Shown piece by piece: positions 43,504 to 52,500 of a stretch of 64,000 bases of DNA. The notes beneath the pieces were generated by a model that had not been told where the DNA came from, did no database searches, and saw only the letters and a program-made list of their open reading frames with translations. Position numbers and translations under genes: made by a program. Position 1 is the stretch's first letter, and each line of letters starts with the position of its first letter. The stretch is from positions 2,604,001 to 2,668,000 of the forward strand of contig NC_015500.1 of assembly GCF_000212415.1 (NCBI RefSeq), given 5' to 3'. Source of the stretch: Treponema brennaborense DSM 12168. GTDB taxonomy: Bacteria; Spirochaetota; Spirochaetia; Treponematales; Treponemataceae.

Positions 43504-43505
43504 AT

Positions 43506-44867
43506 GTTGTGGATGAAAAATCCTGGGATTTGTTTAGGCTGCAATCTGTAAGATTCCATCTACAAAAGTTTTATCTTCTTTGACCAGCTGGAGCTTTTCA
43601 AAACCTTTGAGCCGTCTCCAGTTCTTTTCAGCTTCCTTGCAGAGCTTAAACACCATTGCGAGCGTGGCATCCGCAGAACCATTTCCTTTAGTTGACCTGT
43701 GCCTTAGCCTTACCGTTGCGAACATCGATTCAATCGGGTTTGAAGTCCTGATATGAACCCAGTGCTCTGCCGGATAATCATAGAACCTGAACAGGTCATC
43801 GTAATCTTTTGCAAGGCACTCCGTTGCTTTCGGATATTTCAGCTCATACGTATCAATGAAATGCCGATAGGCATCCTGTGCGTGCTGTTTTGTGTCTGCA
43901 AGAAAAATATCCTGAAGTTTCTTTTTAGCCGCCGGCTGAACGCAGTCCGGCATTTTGTCCAGCACATTGCCCGTCTTGTGAAACCAGCATCGCTGGATTT
44001 TCATCTGACCCCAGACTTTATCCACTGCATTTTGAAATCCAAGCGCTCCGTCACATATTGCAAGTTTTGGAGCTGCCGTAAGTCCGCGGAATTTCAAGTC
44101 GCGCAGAACCTCAAGCCAGGATTCCTCACTTTCACGCACTCCCTGATGAACTGCCACAAGCTCCTTCTTTCCGTCTACTGTAACTCCAATTATTACAAGG
44201 AGACAGAGTTTCTGGTCATCAAGCCGGGCATTGCAGTAGACACCGTCAGCCCACACATATACGTATTCTTTTCCGTCAAGCCTTCTGTGTGCCCATTCGT
44301 TATATTCTTTCCGCCAGACCTCCTTGAGTCTTGTTATTGTTGCCGGAGAAAAGCCTTTCGCGCCTTCTCCGAAAATCGCCGTTAGCGCATCCTGAAACTT
44401 GTTTGTGGAGATTCCTTTCAGGTACAGCGTTGGAATCACGTTCTCAAGTGTCGGTGTTTTCCGCATGAACCTGGGAAGAATCGCACTTGTAAAACGCTCT
44501 GGACCAGGAAGAGCACGGTCGTCAATGCGAGGCTGGCGGACTTTGATTGTTCCGCATGTCGCCTGAATTTCACGTTCCGGCATATAGCCGTTTCTGACCA
44601 CCGTCCTATGTCCGTCTGCATCCAGCTTATGCTGATGTTTCTGGATGAACTGGTCAACTTCGCTTTCCAATGCCGCCGCGAGCATCTTTCTTGCCGATTC
44701 CCGGACAAGATTTTCAAAAAAATCTGCACTTGCTGTAGTGCTTTTTTCCAAATTCCACTGTAAAATATTTTCCATAAGAGACTGTCCTTTGTTTTTGTTT
44801 GGTTTGGTCATTAAACTTTAACAAATCTCAGTCTCTTTTTCTATTTTTAATTTAACTCATCCACAAC
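43506..44867 (-). mobile_element. IS256-family insertion sequence
   Basis: The element is 1362 bp long, bounded by perfect 11-bp inverted repeats GTTGTGGATGA (43506-43516) and TCATCCACAAC (44857-44867). It encodes one transposase. No 8-9 bp target duplication is visible: TTGTCAAAT on the left and TTTTGAGTA on the right do not match. The flanking gene fragments are also different genes, so the element marks a rearrangement rather than a simple insertion. Confidence 0.9.
43534..44811 (-). CDS. IS256-family (mutator-type) transposase
   Basis: The 425-residue DDE transposase appears intact. It has the first Asp in VWADGVYCNA, the second in AICDGALGFQNAV with the following CWFHKTGNVLDKMP, and Glu in RTSNPIESMFATVRLRHR. 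A short N-terminal DNA-binding region contains the DQFIQKHQ stretch. It carries out cut-and-paste or copy-type transposition of the surrounding element. Absence of stops or frameshifts suggests recent arrival or continuing activity. Confidence 0.96.
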   Translation of the reverse strand: MTKPNKNKGQSLMENILQWNLEKSTTASADFFENLVRESARKMLAAALESEVDQFIQKHQHKLDADGHRTVVRNGYMPEREIQATCGTIKVRQPRIDDRALPGPERFTSAILPRFMRKTPTLENVIPTLYLKGISTNKFQDALTAIFGEGAKGFSPATITRLKEVWRKEYNEWAHRRLDGKEYVYVWADGVYCNARLDDQKLCLLVIIGVTVDGKKELVAVHQGVRESEESWLEVLRDLKFRGLTAAPKLAICDGALGFQNAVDKVWGQMKIQRCWFHKTGNVLDKMPDCVQPAAKKKLQDIFLADTKQHAQDAYRHFIDTYELKYPKATECLAKDYDDLFRFYDYPAEHWVHIRTSNPIESMFATVRLRHRSTKGNGSADATLAMVFKLCKEAEKNWRRLKGFEKLQLVKEDKTFVDGILQIAA

Positions 44868-45310
44868 TTTTGAGTATAACTCACAGTAGTGCTGATTGCT
44901 CCCGAAATTACATAGTCAATATTTCTTCCTAGACCGCGGCAGACGCTGTTCATAACAAAAAAGAACAGATACGCAATTCCATAACAGAATGCTATAACAG
45001 GAAAACGAATAATAAAAAAGCAAGAAAATACGGAGAATACCGCTACATACAGCAGCGCAAAAACCGGCAAAAGACTTATAAATGTCTTGATCGGACTGTA
45101 TGCATCCTCATCATCAAACATAAACCGTATTATGCCGGACCACACTTCCATGAATGCAATTGCAACAATCAACTGCATATTTGAAAGCAGGACATCATAA
45201 TAACCGTAATCAGCCGGGGAGAGAACCCGTGTGTAAAACGGTATCATTATGAACACGAGAATTTTTGAGAAAAAAGTTCCTATGCCATATATAAGGATTT
45301 TTTTTAACAT
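44868..45310 (-). pseudogene. N-terminal fragment of a polysaccharide flippase (Wzx-like)
   Basis: About 148 residues from the ATG at 45310 begin IYGIGTFFSKILVFIMIPFY and YTRVLSPADYGYYDVL, the family start of O-antigen or exopolysaccharide flippases. Four or so membrane helices follow. The frame then enters the IS256-family element and stops within its inverted repeat. A complete flippase has about 400-480 residues. Unless another copy exists elsewhere, export of the glycan repeat unit would be affected. Confidence 0.85.
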
Positions 45311-45540
45311 ATCTTAATATCAGAATTTTCCAGAGTGTCGTAACCTCACCGGGAAATTTTATTTTCTACAGTTCCATATTGCCATACAAATAATCTATCA
45401 GAAGAATTCAGCCAGCCTATGTACAATTTAAAGACACCTTCTCCGTTGAAGACGAAACACTCGTTCCGTCCTCCCTGAAAAAGATGATCGCCGGCCGGTG
45501 TGCGTGCTTGAACCAAGCTCCGCTCCTGAACCAACTGTCT
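45311..45540 (-). promoter_or_regulatory. Leader between the LoaP-like gene and the flippase fragment
   Basis: This 230-nt gap lies where a LoaP/NusG-type factor would be expected to load. On the minus strand it contains a GCTTG-GTT-CAAGC hairpin (45506-45518), a CCGGCCGG palindrome just after it and a repeated TTGGTTCA. A 62-codon reading frame (45346-45534) with GEGVFKLYIGWLNSSD-like sequence may be a remnant of a lost gene. It has no good ribosome binding site and I do not call it. Confidence 0.35.
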
Positions 45541-46068
45541 TTAAATGATGCCGTCCGGCTTCCGTACTTCCTCGTATGTAAGCCCGACGACCTTTACTCC
45601 GTTCATAAAGTCAATTTCTATATTAAGCCGCTTATTGCGGCGGTTTACCGCAACAACACGCCCGGAAAAATCCTTGAACGGAGCATTCATAATCACTATG
45701 CGGTCGCCCTTATCAAACGTAACCGGAACGATTCCGACTGTGCTTCCGAACTGCAATATCTTCCGCACAATCTCGGAATCACTTTGCTCAAGCGGATGCA
45801 CTTCGCTTGACGAAGGCAGAAACCGCAGGAATCCTTTTCCCGCAGAAAAACACCTGAGTTTCGCCGCGTCAGACTCCTCCGTTTCAAGGAATACATACCC
45901 CGGAAAAAAACTCTCGAAGTATTCCCTGCCGCTTTTAAGCCTCATACGCTTTTTCAGTATGTGAAGCCTGCCGCACAGAACGCGCTCATCGCCCTCAACA
46001 AAAGTCAGAACGCTCTGTCTGAACTTTTCCTCCATACCGGTGCGCACGGATATGCAGTAGAACGTCAT
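45541..46068 (-). CDS. loaP: NusG-like processive antiterminator (LoaP type)
   Basis: The 175-residue protein from the ATG at 46068 (GGAGG 8 nt upstream) has an N-terminal NGN domain (FYCISVRTGMEEKFR, then ESFFPGYVFLET). A C-terminal KOW domain follows (VTFDKGDRIVIMNAPFKDFSGRVVAV). It is a specialised NusG paralogue. Those of the LoaP, RfaH and UpxY groups sit at the head of long polysaccharide operons and suppress termination within them. Its position just upstream of the flippase and glycosyltransferase genes fits exactly. The symbol reflects position and type, not a proven orthology. Confidence 0.85.
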   Translation of the reverse strand: MTFYCISVRTGMEEKFRQSVLTFVEGDERVLCGRLHILKKRMRLKSGREYFESFFPGYVFLETEESDAAKLRCFSAGKGFLRFLPSSSEVHPLEQSDSEIVRKILQFGSTVGIVPVTFDKGDRIVIMNAPFKDFSGRVVAVNRRNKRLNIEIDFMNGVKVVGLTYEEVRKPDGII

Positions 46069-46121
46069 TCCCCGCCCTCCGCGCGTCCGTTCAGACCGGA
46101 ACACCTGCACTTTCCGCCCAT

Positions 46122-46844
46122 CTAGCTTCCCCGATTATGCTCCGCAAAAGAAACCGCCCGATACTCATGCACCACGCTGCACGCAAAGCGCGCGTTCCTG
46201 TCTGCCGCCGTAAAATCGAGCATCGTGTCTGCTGCGCCAAGCGATTCCGTAAAAGCCGCGGTGTACACACCGCTTCCGTCTGCTCCAAGAACAGGCCGCT
46301 CGCCGCCGATGCCCGCTGTGCACCCTGACAGCCACAGACTGCCTTTTATCCGGCCGAGCGCCTCATCGCCTAAAATGCGAGCAGCAGCAAGCAGCTGCCC
46401 GTTCGTACGGCAGACATCCTCCGCGTTTATGGCGGAGACGGCCGCGTTTGCATCAAAATCAACCGCATCCCAAACCGGAGCTTCGGCAGCATCATCCGAA
46501 ACCAAGTTTTCGCACGCATCAAATACGGCGACCTGATTTTCACATGTTTCTTCTATATATATACGTTTAATCTCAGTAGCGCCGACGGTGAATCCGTCCG
46601 CGGTCAGCCGGTCGTGTCCGTTTCCGCAGAAATACAGGAACAGAAAATCCGTACCGCTTTCGGCAATGCGGCGCAGAATCAGTTTGAGCATTGAAACATT
46701 GACGCCCGCAGGCAGTATGAGGATTTCCTTGTCTGCCCATGCGCCGCCGGCAAAACTTTTGAGAAAGGTGTACATGTCGCATAGTGATTTCTGCCGGAAA
46801 TCTTCTTTTTCACTGCAGCCGGCAAGAACGGCGTAACGTGTCAA
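46122..46844 (-). CDS. Caspase-like (peptidase C14 fold) protein
   Basis: The 240-residue protein begins with TTG (46844) preceded by GGAG at 7 nt. RYAVLAGCSE, then LFLYFCGNGHDR (His77) and QVAVFDACENL (Cys111), follow the strand-His and strand-Cys pattern of caspase-like peptidases, though the usual S-G-H-G is altered to N-G-H-D. The C-terminal part contains WLSGCTAGIGGERPVLGADGSG-like sequence with a possible regulatory role. It is the first gene of the polysaccharide transcript, 53 nt before loaP, and diverges from a small XRE regulator. The function is unknown, and a protease or a non-catalytic relative are both possible. Confidence 0.65.
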   Translation of the reverse strand: MTRYAVLAGCSEKEDFRQKSLCDMYTFLKSFAGGAWADKEILILPAGVNVSMLKLILRRIAESGTDFLFLYFCGNGHDRLTADGFTVGATEIKRIYIEETCENQVAVFDACENLVSDDAAEAPVWDAVDFDANAAVSAINAEDVCRTNGQLLAAARILGDEALGRIKGSLWLSGCTAGIGGERPVLGADGSGVYTAAFTESLGAADTMLDFTAADRNARFACSVVHEYRAVSFAEHNRGS

Positions 46845-46912
46845 AATTCACTCCAAATCTTTATATCAGTAGTCAACTAATAAAAAACTACTTACATTCG
46901 TAGCTCACACAC

Positions 46913-46941
46913 ATTCTACTACTTATTTTCGGATAGTTCAA
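46913..46941 (-). promoter_or_regulatory. Promoter of the caspase-like gene and polysaccharide operon
   Basis: TTGAAC (46936-46941), a 17-nt spacer and TAGAAT (46913-46918) on the minus strand, 68 nt before the TTG start. AGTAGT and ACTACT elements between 46869 and 46922 could bind the divergent XRE protein. Confidence 0.55.
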
Positions 46942-46976
46942 CTATAAAACTATGAATTTTAGTATCAAATCTCAAG

Positions 46977-46982
46977 TAGAAT
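46977..46982 (+). promoter_or_regulatory. -10 box of the XRE gene
   Basis: TAGAAT ends 6 nt before the ATG at 46989, again with no Shine-Dalgarno. Confidence 0.4.
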
Positions 46983-46988
46983 AAAGCC

Positions 46989-47252
46989 ATGACGTTTTGG
47001 GAAAGGGTAGAAATCTTACGGGAAGAACAGAATACCTCATACAGATGGATTGCCGCGCAGATGGGAGTTTCAGAAACTACCGTTTCCAGCATGAGAAAAG
47101 CAGGAACGGAGCCGCGCGCCGGAGAAGCCGTAAAAATTGCTAAAGCGCTCGGGACTACGGTAGAATTCCTTGCCGGCGCAGGTGAAGACGAATACTATAA
47201 AAAATACGTTTTGTTAAAATCCGCACTCAGGGAACTTTTAACTACAAACTGA
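46989..47252 (+). CDS. Small XRE-family helix-turn-helix regulator
   Basis: The 87-residue protein is little more than one Cro/CI-type domain: YRWIAAQMGVSETTVSSMRK is the helix-turn-helix, followed by VKIAKALGTTVEFLAG. A short helical tail may dimerise. It is transcribed away from the caspase-like gene with a 144-nt shared regulatory gap, so it is a natural candidate to control that promoter. The start has no ribosome binding site and the mRNA is predicted leaderless. Confidence 0.85.
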   Translation: MTFWERVEILREEQNTSYRWIAAQMGVSETTVSSMRKAGTEPRAGEAVKIAKALGTTVEFLAGAGEDEYYKKYVLLKSALRELLTTN

Positions 47253-47397
47253 CAATACTCAAGCGAATTGCGCGTCTCTTTTTCCAGACGGAAAATGCGG
47301 CAGATAGAGGAAAAGGTGCGGAAAATGTGTCTGCAATTTCTGCTAAAAAAAACAATAAACCGCTTTACATTTTTCCCCACATTTTTCCAAGGTATGC

Positions 47398-47403
47398 TAT
47401 ACT
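47398..47403 (+). promoter_or_regulatory. malQ -10 box (leaderless type)
   Basis: TATACT ends 6 nt before the ATG at 47410. No Shine-Dalgarno is present. Confidence 0.45.
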
Positions 47404-47409
47404 GGTGTA

Positions 47410-49458
47410 ATGAAAATTAGTAATAGTTTTAAATACACTTCGCTCACCGGAACAGCCGTTCCGCTCGGCGCTTTAAAAACGGCGCGGAGCTGCGGCTCCG
47501 GAGAATATCCTGATCTGATTCCGTTTACGGACTTCTGCAAAAAAGCGGGACTCGGCATCGTGCAATTGCTTCCGGTAAACGACACCGGCACGGAAAGTTC
47601 ACCGTACAGCGCGCTGTCGGCGTTCGCACTGCATCCGCTGTACGTCAGCATCGATTCCGTCCCCGAATACGCCGAAGTTCCGGCTGCGGAAAAACAGCTT
47701 ACCGCCCTGCATCAAAAACACGACGGAAACGGGCGATTCCGCTATCGCGAACTGCGGAACGATAAAACGGCGCTGCTGCGTATGATATTCGACGCTCGCC
47801 GAGACGTCATTACCGCAAGCGCCGAAACGCCGGACGCCGAACTGAACGGGTGGATCAAGGCGAACGAATGGGTAAAAGAATATGCGGTTTTTATGGAGCT
47901 CAAACGCACGTACCGCGAAGCGTCCTGGAAAGAATGGCCGCAAAAATACCGCCGGCTGTCATCCGCACAGATCGCCAAACGATGGAACGATCCGGCGCTC
48001 AAATCGGCACACGTGTTTTACGCCTGGCTTCAAATGCGCACCGCGCAGCAATTCAAAAAAGCGGCCGATTATGCGGCGGACAACGGGGTGATTCTGAAAG
48101 GCGACATTCCGATCATGATGAACGAAGATTCCGCCGACGCCTGGGCGCATCCCGAGTTTTTCGACGACACGCTGCGCGCAGGTTCGCCGCCTGACGGTCC
48201 GAATCCGGTGGGTCAAAACTGGGGATTTCCAATATACCGGTGGGACAATTTGGCAAAATCCGGCTATTCGTGGTGGAAACAGCGACTCGTCAGCGCAGCG
48301 CAATATTATAAAGCGTACCGCATCGATCACGTGCTGGGTTTTTTCCGCATTTGGGCAACGAGCGAACGCGAAACGACCGCCGCGCTCGGGCACACGCAGC
48401 CTTCCGCGCCGATAACGCAGGCGGAACTTGCCGCCGCAGGCTTCGACGACGACCGGATCCGCTGGCTCAGTCAGCCGCACGTGCCCACGCGTTCCATAAA
48501 AGCGGTAAACGGCGGCGATTATTTGGGAACGCACGGACTGCTGCACAAGCTGATGGACCGCATCGGAACGGAAGAACTCTGGCGGTTCAAACCCGAAATT
48601 GCCGGCGACAAGGATATTTGGGAAACGCCGGACGTCCCCGATCCGGTAAAAGCGAAACTCGCCGAGCACTGGAGAGATCGTACGCTGACGCAGATTCGCC
48701 CCGGAACGTATTCGCCGCTGTGGACGTACCGCGAAACGTCCGCCTGGAAATCGCTGTCTCAGGACGAACAGCACAGACTCGGCACGCTGATCGCGGATAA
48801 AAACGCACGGATGGAACGGCTGTGGGAAGCGCAGGCGCGCACCCTGCTGGGCGAACTCACCGGAGTTACGGACATGATAGCCTGTGCCGAAGATCTGGGA
48901 GCGAATCCCGAATCGCTGCCGCGCGTTCTTGCGGATCTTTCGATCATGCGGCTGTGCGTCGTGCGCTGGTGCAGACACTGGGAACAGCCGGGGCAGCCGT
49001 TCACCCGATTTGAAGCGTATCCCGCGCTGAGCGTCGCAACCTCGTCGGTGCACGACTCCTCCACGCTCAGGCTGTGGTGGCTTACCGAAAGCGACGCGCA
49101 CGATTTTTTCGGAAATTTTCCGCCCGATGCCCGCGGCTCGAATTTCACTGCCGAACGGAACCCGCCCGCCCCTCCCGGTTCGTACACACCGGAAACGGCG
49201 CGCTATCTGCTGACGGAAATCGCCCGGGCGAACAGCCGGTTCTGCATCCATCCGATACAGGACTTGCTCGGCCTGAGCCGAACGTATTACGCCGCCGATC
49301 CGCAAAAGGAGCGCGTCAATATTCCCGGCAGCGTATCCGAGTTCAACTGGACGTACCGGCTGCCGGTTCCGATTGAAACGCTCGCACAGGACGCGGCGCT
49401 TATCGGCGCCGTCAGACAGATCGCCGACGCTCATTCGGCCGCGCACGGTTCGGTCTGA
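47410..49458 (+). CDS. malQ: 4-alpha-glucanotransferase (GH77)
   Basis: This amylomaltase transfers alpha-1,4-glucan segments between maltodextrins. The 682-residue protein has the GH77 signatures GDIPIMMNEDSADAW and GSPPDGPNPVGQNWGFP. The nucleophile region is YRIDHVLGFFRIW, the acid/base region CAEDLGANP and the third acid is in SSVHDSSTLRLWW. It is longer than many MalQ proteins, with insertions in the barrel similar to the plant DPE2-like or spirochaetal enzymes. With the GH13 gene downstream and glgX and glgP elsewhere in the window it completes maltodextrin recycling. Confidence 0.95.
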   Translation: MKISNSFKYTSLTGTAVPLGALKTARSCGSGEYPDLIPFTDFCKKAGLGIVQLLPVNDTGTESSPYSALSAFALHPLYVSIDSVPEYAEVPAAEKQLTALHQKHDGNGRFRYRELRNDKTALLRMIFDARRDVITASAETPDAELNGWIKANEWVKEYAVFMELKRTYREASWKEWPQKYRRLSSAQIAKRWNDPALKSAHVFYAWLQMRTAQQFKKAADYAADNGVILKGDIPIMMNEDSADAWAHPEFFDDTLRAGSPPDGPNPVGQNWGFPIYRWDNLAKSGYSWWKQRLVSAAQYYKAYRIDHVLGFFRIWATSERETTAALGHTQPSAPITQAELAAAGFDDDRIRWLSQPHVPTRSIKAVNGGDYLGTHGLLHKLMDRIGTEELWRFKPEIAGDKDIWETPDVPDPVKAKLAEHWRDRTLTQIRPGTYSPLWTYRETSAWKSLSQDEQHRLGTLIADKNARMERLWEAQARTLLGELTGVTDMIACAEDLGANPESLPRVLADLSIMRLCVVRWCRHWEQPGQPFTRFEAYPALSVATSSVHDSSTLRLWWLTESDAHDFFGNFPPDARGSNFTAERNPPAPPGSYTPETARYLLTEIARANSRFCIHPIQDLLGLSRTYYAADPQKERVNIPGSVSEFNWTYRLPVPIETLAQDAALIGAVRQIADAHSAAHGSV

Positions 49459-49487
49459 GCGCTGATTTCCGATTTTACGGAATGTTT

Positions 49488-49518
49488 TTTACCGCAACAG
49501 GCGTTTATGGTATATAAT
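49488..49518 (+). promoter_or_regulatory. Promoter of the large GH13 gene
   Basis: TATAAT at 49513-49518, with TTTACC 19 nt upstream as a possible -35. The leader is about 70 nt. Confidence 0.45.
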
Positions 49519-49592
49519 AACGGAACGGATACTTGCAGCGCGCGAACCGGCTGCAGGCGGTTCCGCAGCACATTGGGAGATAAAACGGATTT

Positions 49593-52500
49593 ATGGATGT
49601 ATACGTATTAGAAGAACGATTTAAAACCGACGGAGTTTCCGTAAATGAATTCCACGTTGCAAAAACGATCCGCGACGAATGCGGATTCGACGGAACCTTA
49701 TTCGCCTCAACCGGAAACGTCATTCTGGCAAACTTCAAAAACGTCAGGATTTTCGCACAAAAAATCAACGACCTGATAGAATCCCGTTCGCAAAATCACG
49801 CGGAAGCCGGCAAAAAAATGATAAAAGCAGGACAGCTCAACGCGATGGGATTAATCGACGAGATTTTCCATTACGTGTGCGCGCTGTTCCGGCGCGACGC
49901 GAATCCGACCGCGTTCGACGAACTGCTTTCGTCGCTCGACGAAGCGTACGGAAAAAAATCCGTAGACGCACTGCTGCGCTCCTTTACCGACGATTTTCCG
50001 CCGACCGCCGTCTACAACGGCAGCACGTCGGCCGACGACTATCTTGCCGCCGACGCGGTGGACGCAGCCACGGGCCGCACGAGGTCGAACCGTGTCGCAA
50101 CGCTTGAAGAACTCGTACTGCTGCGCCTTGCCAACGAAAACCCCGCGTTCAAACCGTTTTATCTATTGTTCGACGACGCGAAACTCACGCGGAATCCGCT
50201 GTACGCGCTGTCCTGGACGCACGTCAAGCAGTTTTTCAAAAAACAGCCGATATTCGGGCCGAACGGCGTAGACCTCGTTTCGATGCTCAAAGAGCCGGTC
50301 GTCTTCAGTCCGCACAGTCTTAAAGGCCAGCTCGACTACATCCGCACGCATTGGGAAAGCGTACTCGGCGAATGGCTCAAACGGCTGCTTGCCGGCATCG
50401 ATATGATAAGCGAAGAAGAAAAACCCGGCTGGGCGCCGATGAGCGGCGGAGCGCCGGAAATGGCACCGTACGATTACGGTGCGCTGCAAAAAGAATACGA
50501 ACGGTTCAGTCCCGATCGCGAATGGATGCCCAGAGTCGTCCTCATGGCGAAAACCGTTCTCGTCTGGCTCGACCAGCTTTCCAAGCAATACGGACGAGAC
50601 ATTACGCGCCTCGATCAGATTCCCGATGAAGAACTCGACATGCTCGCCGCGCGCGGATTCACCGGACTGTGGCTCATCGGCCTGTGGGAACGGTCGCACG
50701 CGAGCCAGCGCATCAAGCAGATCTGCGGAAACCCCGAAGCCGCCGCAAGCGCATACAGCCTGTACGATTACGACATAGCGCAGGGACTCGGCGGCTGGGA
50801 CGCGCTTGATAATCTGCGCAGGCGGCTCTGGCGCCGCGGAGTCAGGCTCGCCTCGGACATGGTTCCCAACCACACCGGCATGGATTCGCGCTGGATAAAC
50901 GAGCGGCCGGACCTGTTCGTGCAGACGAGGGACTGTCCGTTCCCCGGCTACACGTTCAACGGCGAAAATCTGTCTTTGAACGACCGAATCGGCGTGTATC
51001 TTGAAGATCATTATTACCGAAAGGACGACTGTGCCGTCGTATTCAAACGCGTCGATCATTACACCGGCGATGTCCGATATATCTATCACGGAAACGACGG
51101 CACCGGAATGCCCTGGAACGACACGGCACAGATCGATTTTCTGAACCCTGAAGCCCGCGAAGCGGTCATTCAGGAGATTCTGCACGTCGCACGAAACTTT
51201 CCGATCATCAGATTCGACGCGGCGATGGTACTCGCTAAAAAACATATCCGCCGCCTGTGGTATCCGGAACCGGGACAGGGCGGAGATATCGCCAGCCGTT
51301 CCGAATACGCCGTCGGTCGCGACGAATTTGAGGCGCGCATTCCCGAAGAATTCTGGCGCGAAGTGGTGGATCGCGTCGCTTCCGAATTACCCGACACATT
51401 GCTGCTCGCCGAAGCGTTCTGGATGATGGAAGGTTATTTCGTACGCACGCTCGGTATGCACCGCGTGTACAACAGTGCGTTCATGAACATGCTCAAACGC
51501 GAAGACAACGCGAAATACCGCGCCACGATAAAAAATACGATCGAATTCGACCCGCAGGTTTTGAAGCGTTTCGTAAATTTCATGAACAATCCGGACGAAG
51601 AAACCGCCGTCGCCCAATTCGGTAAAGACGGCAAATATTTCGGCGTCTGCACGCTGATGGTCACGATGCCCGGCCTGCCCATGTTCGGGCACGGTCAAAT
51701 CGAAGGCTTCAGCGAAAAATACGGAATGGAATTTACCAAAGCGTATTGGAACGAAACGCCGGACGAAAACCTGATCGCCCGACACGAACGGGAAATTTTC
51801 CCGCTCATGAAAAAACGCTATTTGTTCGCCGAAATCGAAAATTTCCTGTTTTACGACGTGTGGAACGACGGGCAGGTTAACGAAAACGTATTCGCTTACT
51901 CCAACCGCTGCGGAACGGAACGCGCCGTCGTTTTCTACAACAACGTGTATCAGCAGGCTTCCGGCTGGATCAAGCATTCCTGCCCGTACGCGGTGAAAAC
52001 CGGCAGCGGCGAAAACGATATCCGCAAAGAAGTCCATACGATAGGCGAAGCGCTCGGATTGTTGCCCGATCCGCGCAATTACTGCATTTTCCGCGAACAG
52101 CGCAGCGGCCTTTGGTTTATCCGTTCGGCGCTCGACATTTGCAGCAACGGGCTGTACGTGCATTTGGACGGATTCGAGTCGCAGGTTCTGATGGATATTT
52201 CACAAGTGAGCGACGATGAAACGGGTAAATACCGCATACTGTGCGACACGCTCGGCGGAAGGGGCGTTGCCGATATGGAAACGGCGCTGCGTGAAATATT
52301 CCTGAAAGATCTGTACAAGGCGTTTACCGACGCGGCGACATCCGAATTCTTTGAAGCAATCCACTTATCGTGTCTGCCCGCGACGCATCTGAAAGCGCGG
52401 AAACTGACCGCGCCTGCACTGAAAGACGTACTTGAAACGCTCAAACCGTCCGCGCTCGTATGGTTTGAAACGCTCGACGCGTTTATTCACGGCAATTACG

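Noticed and set aside
45346-45534. 62-codon frame in the loaP-flippase gap
   Set aside because: No ribosome binding site or recognisable family. Possibly a gene remnant, so noted only under the leader.
47959-49446. 495-codon frame antisense to malQ
   Set aside because: Arg-rich shadow of the GH77 coding sequence without motifs.
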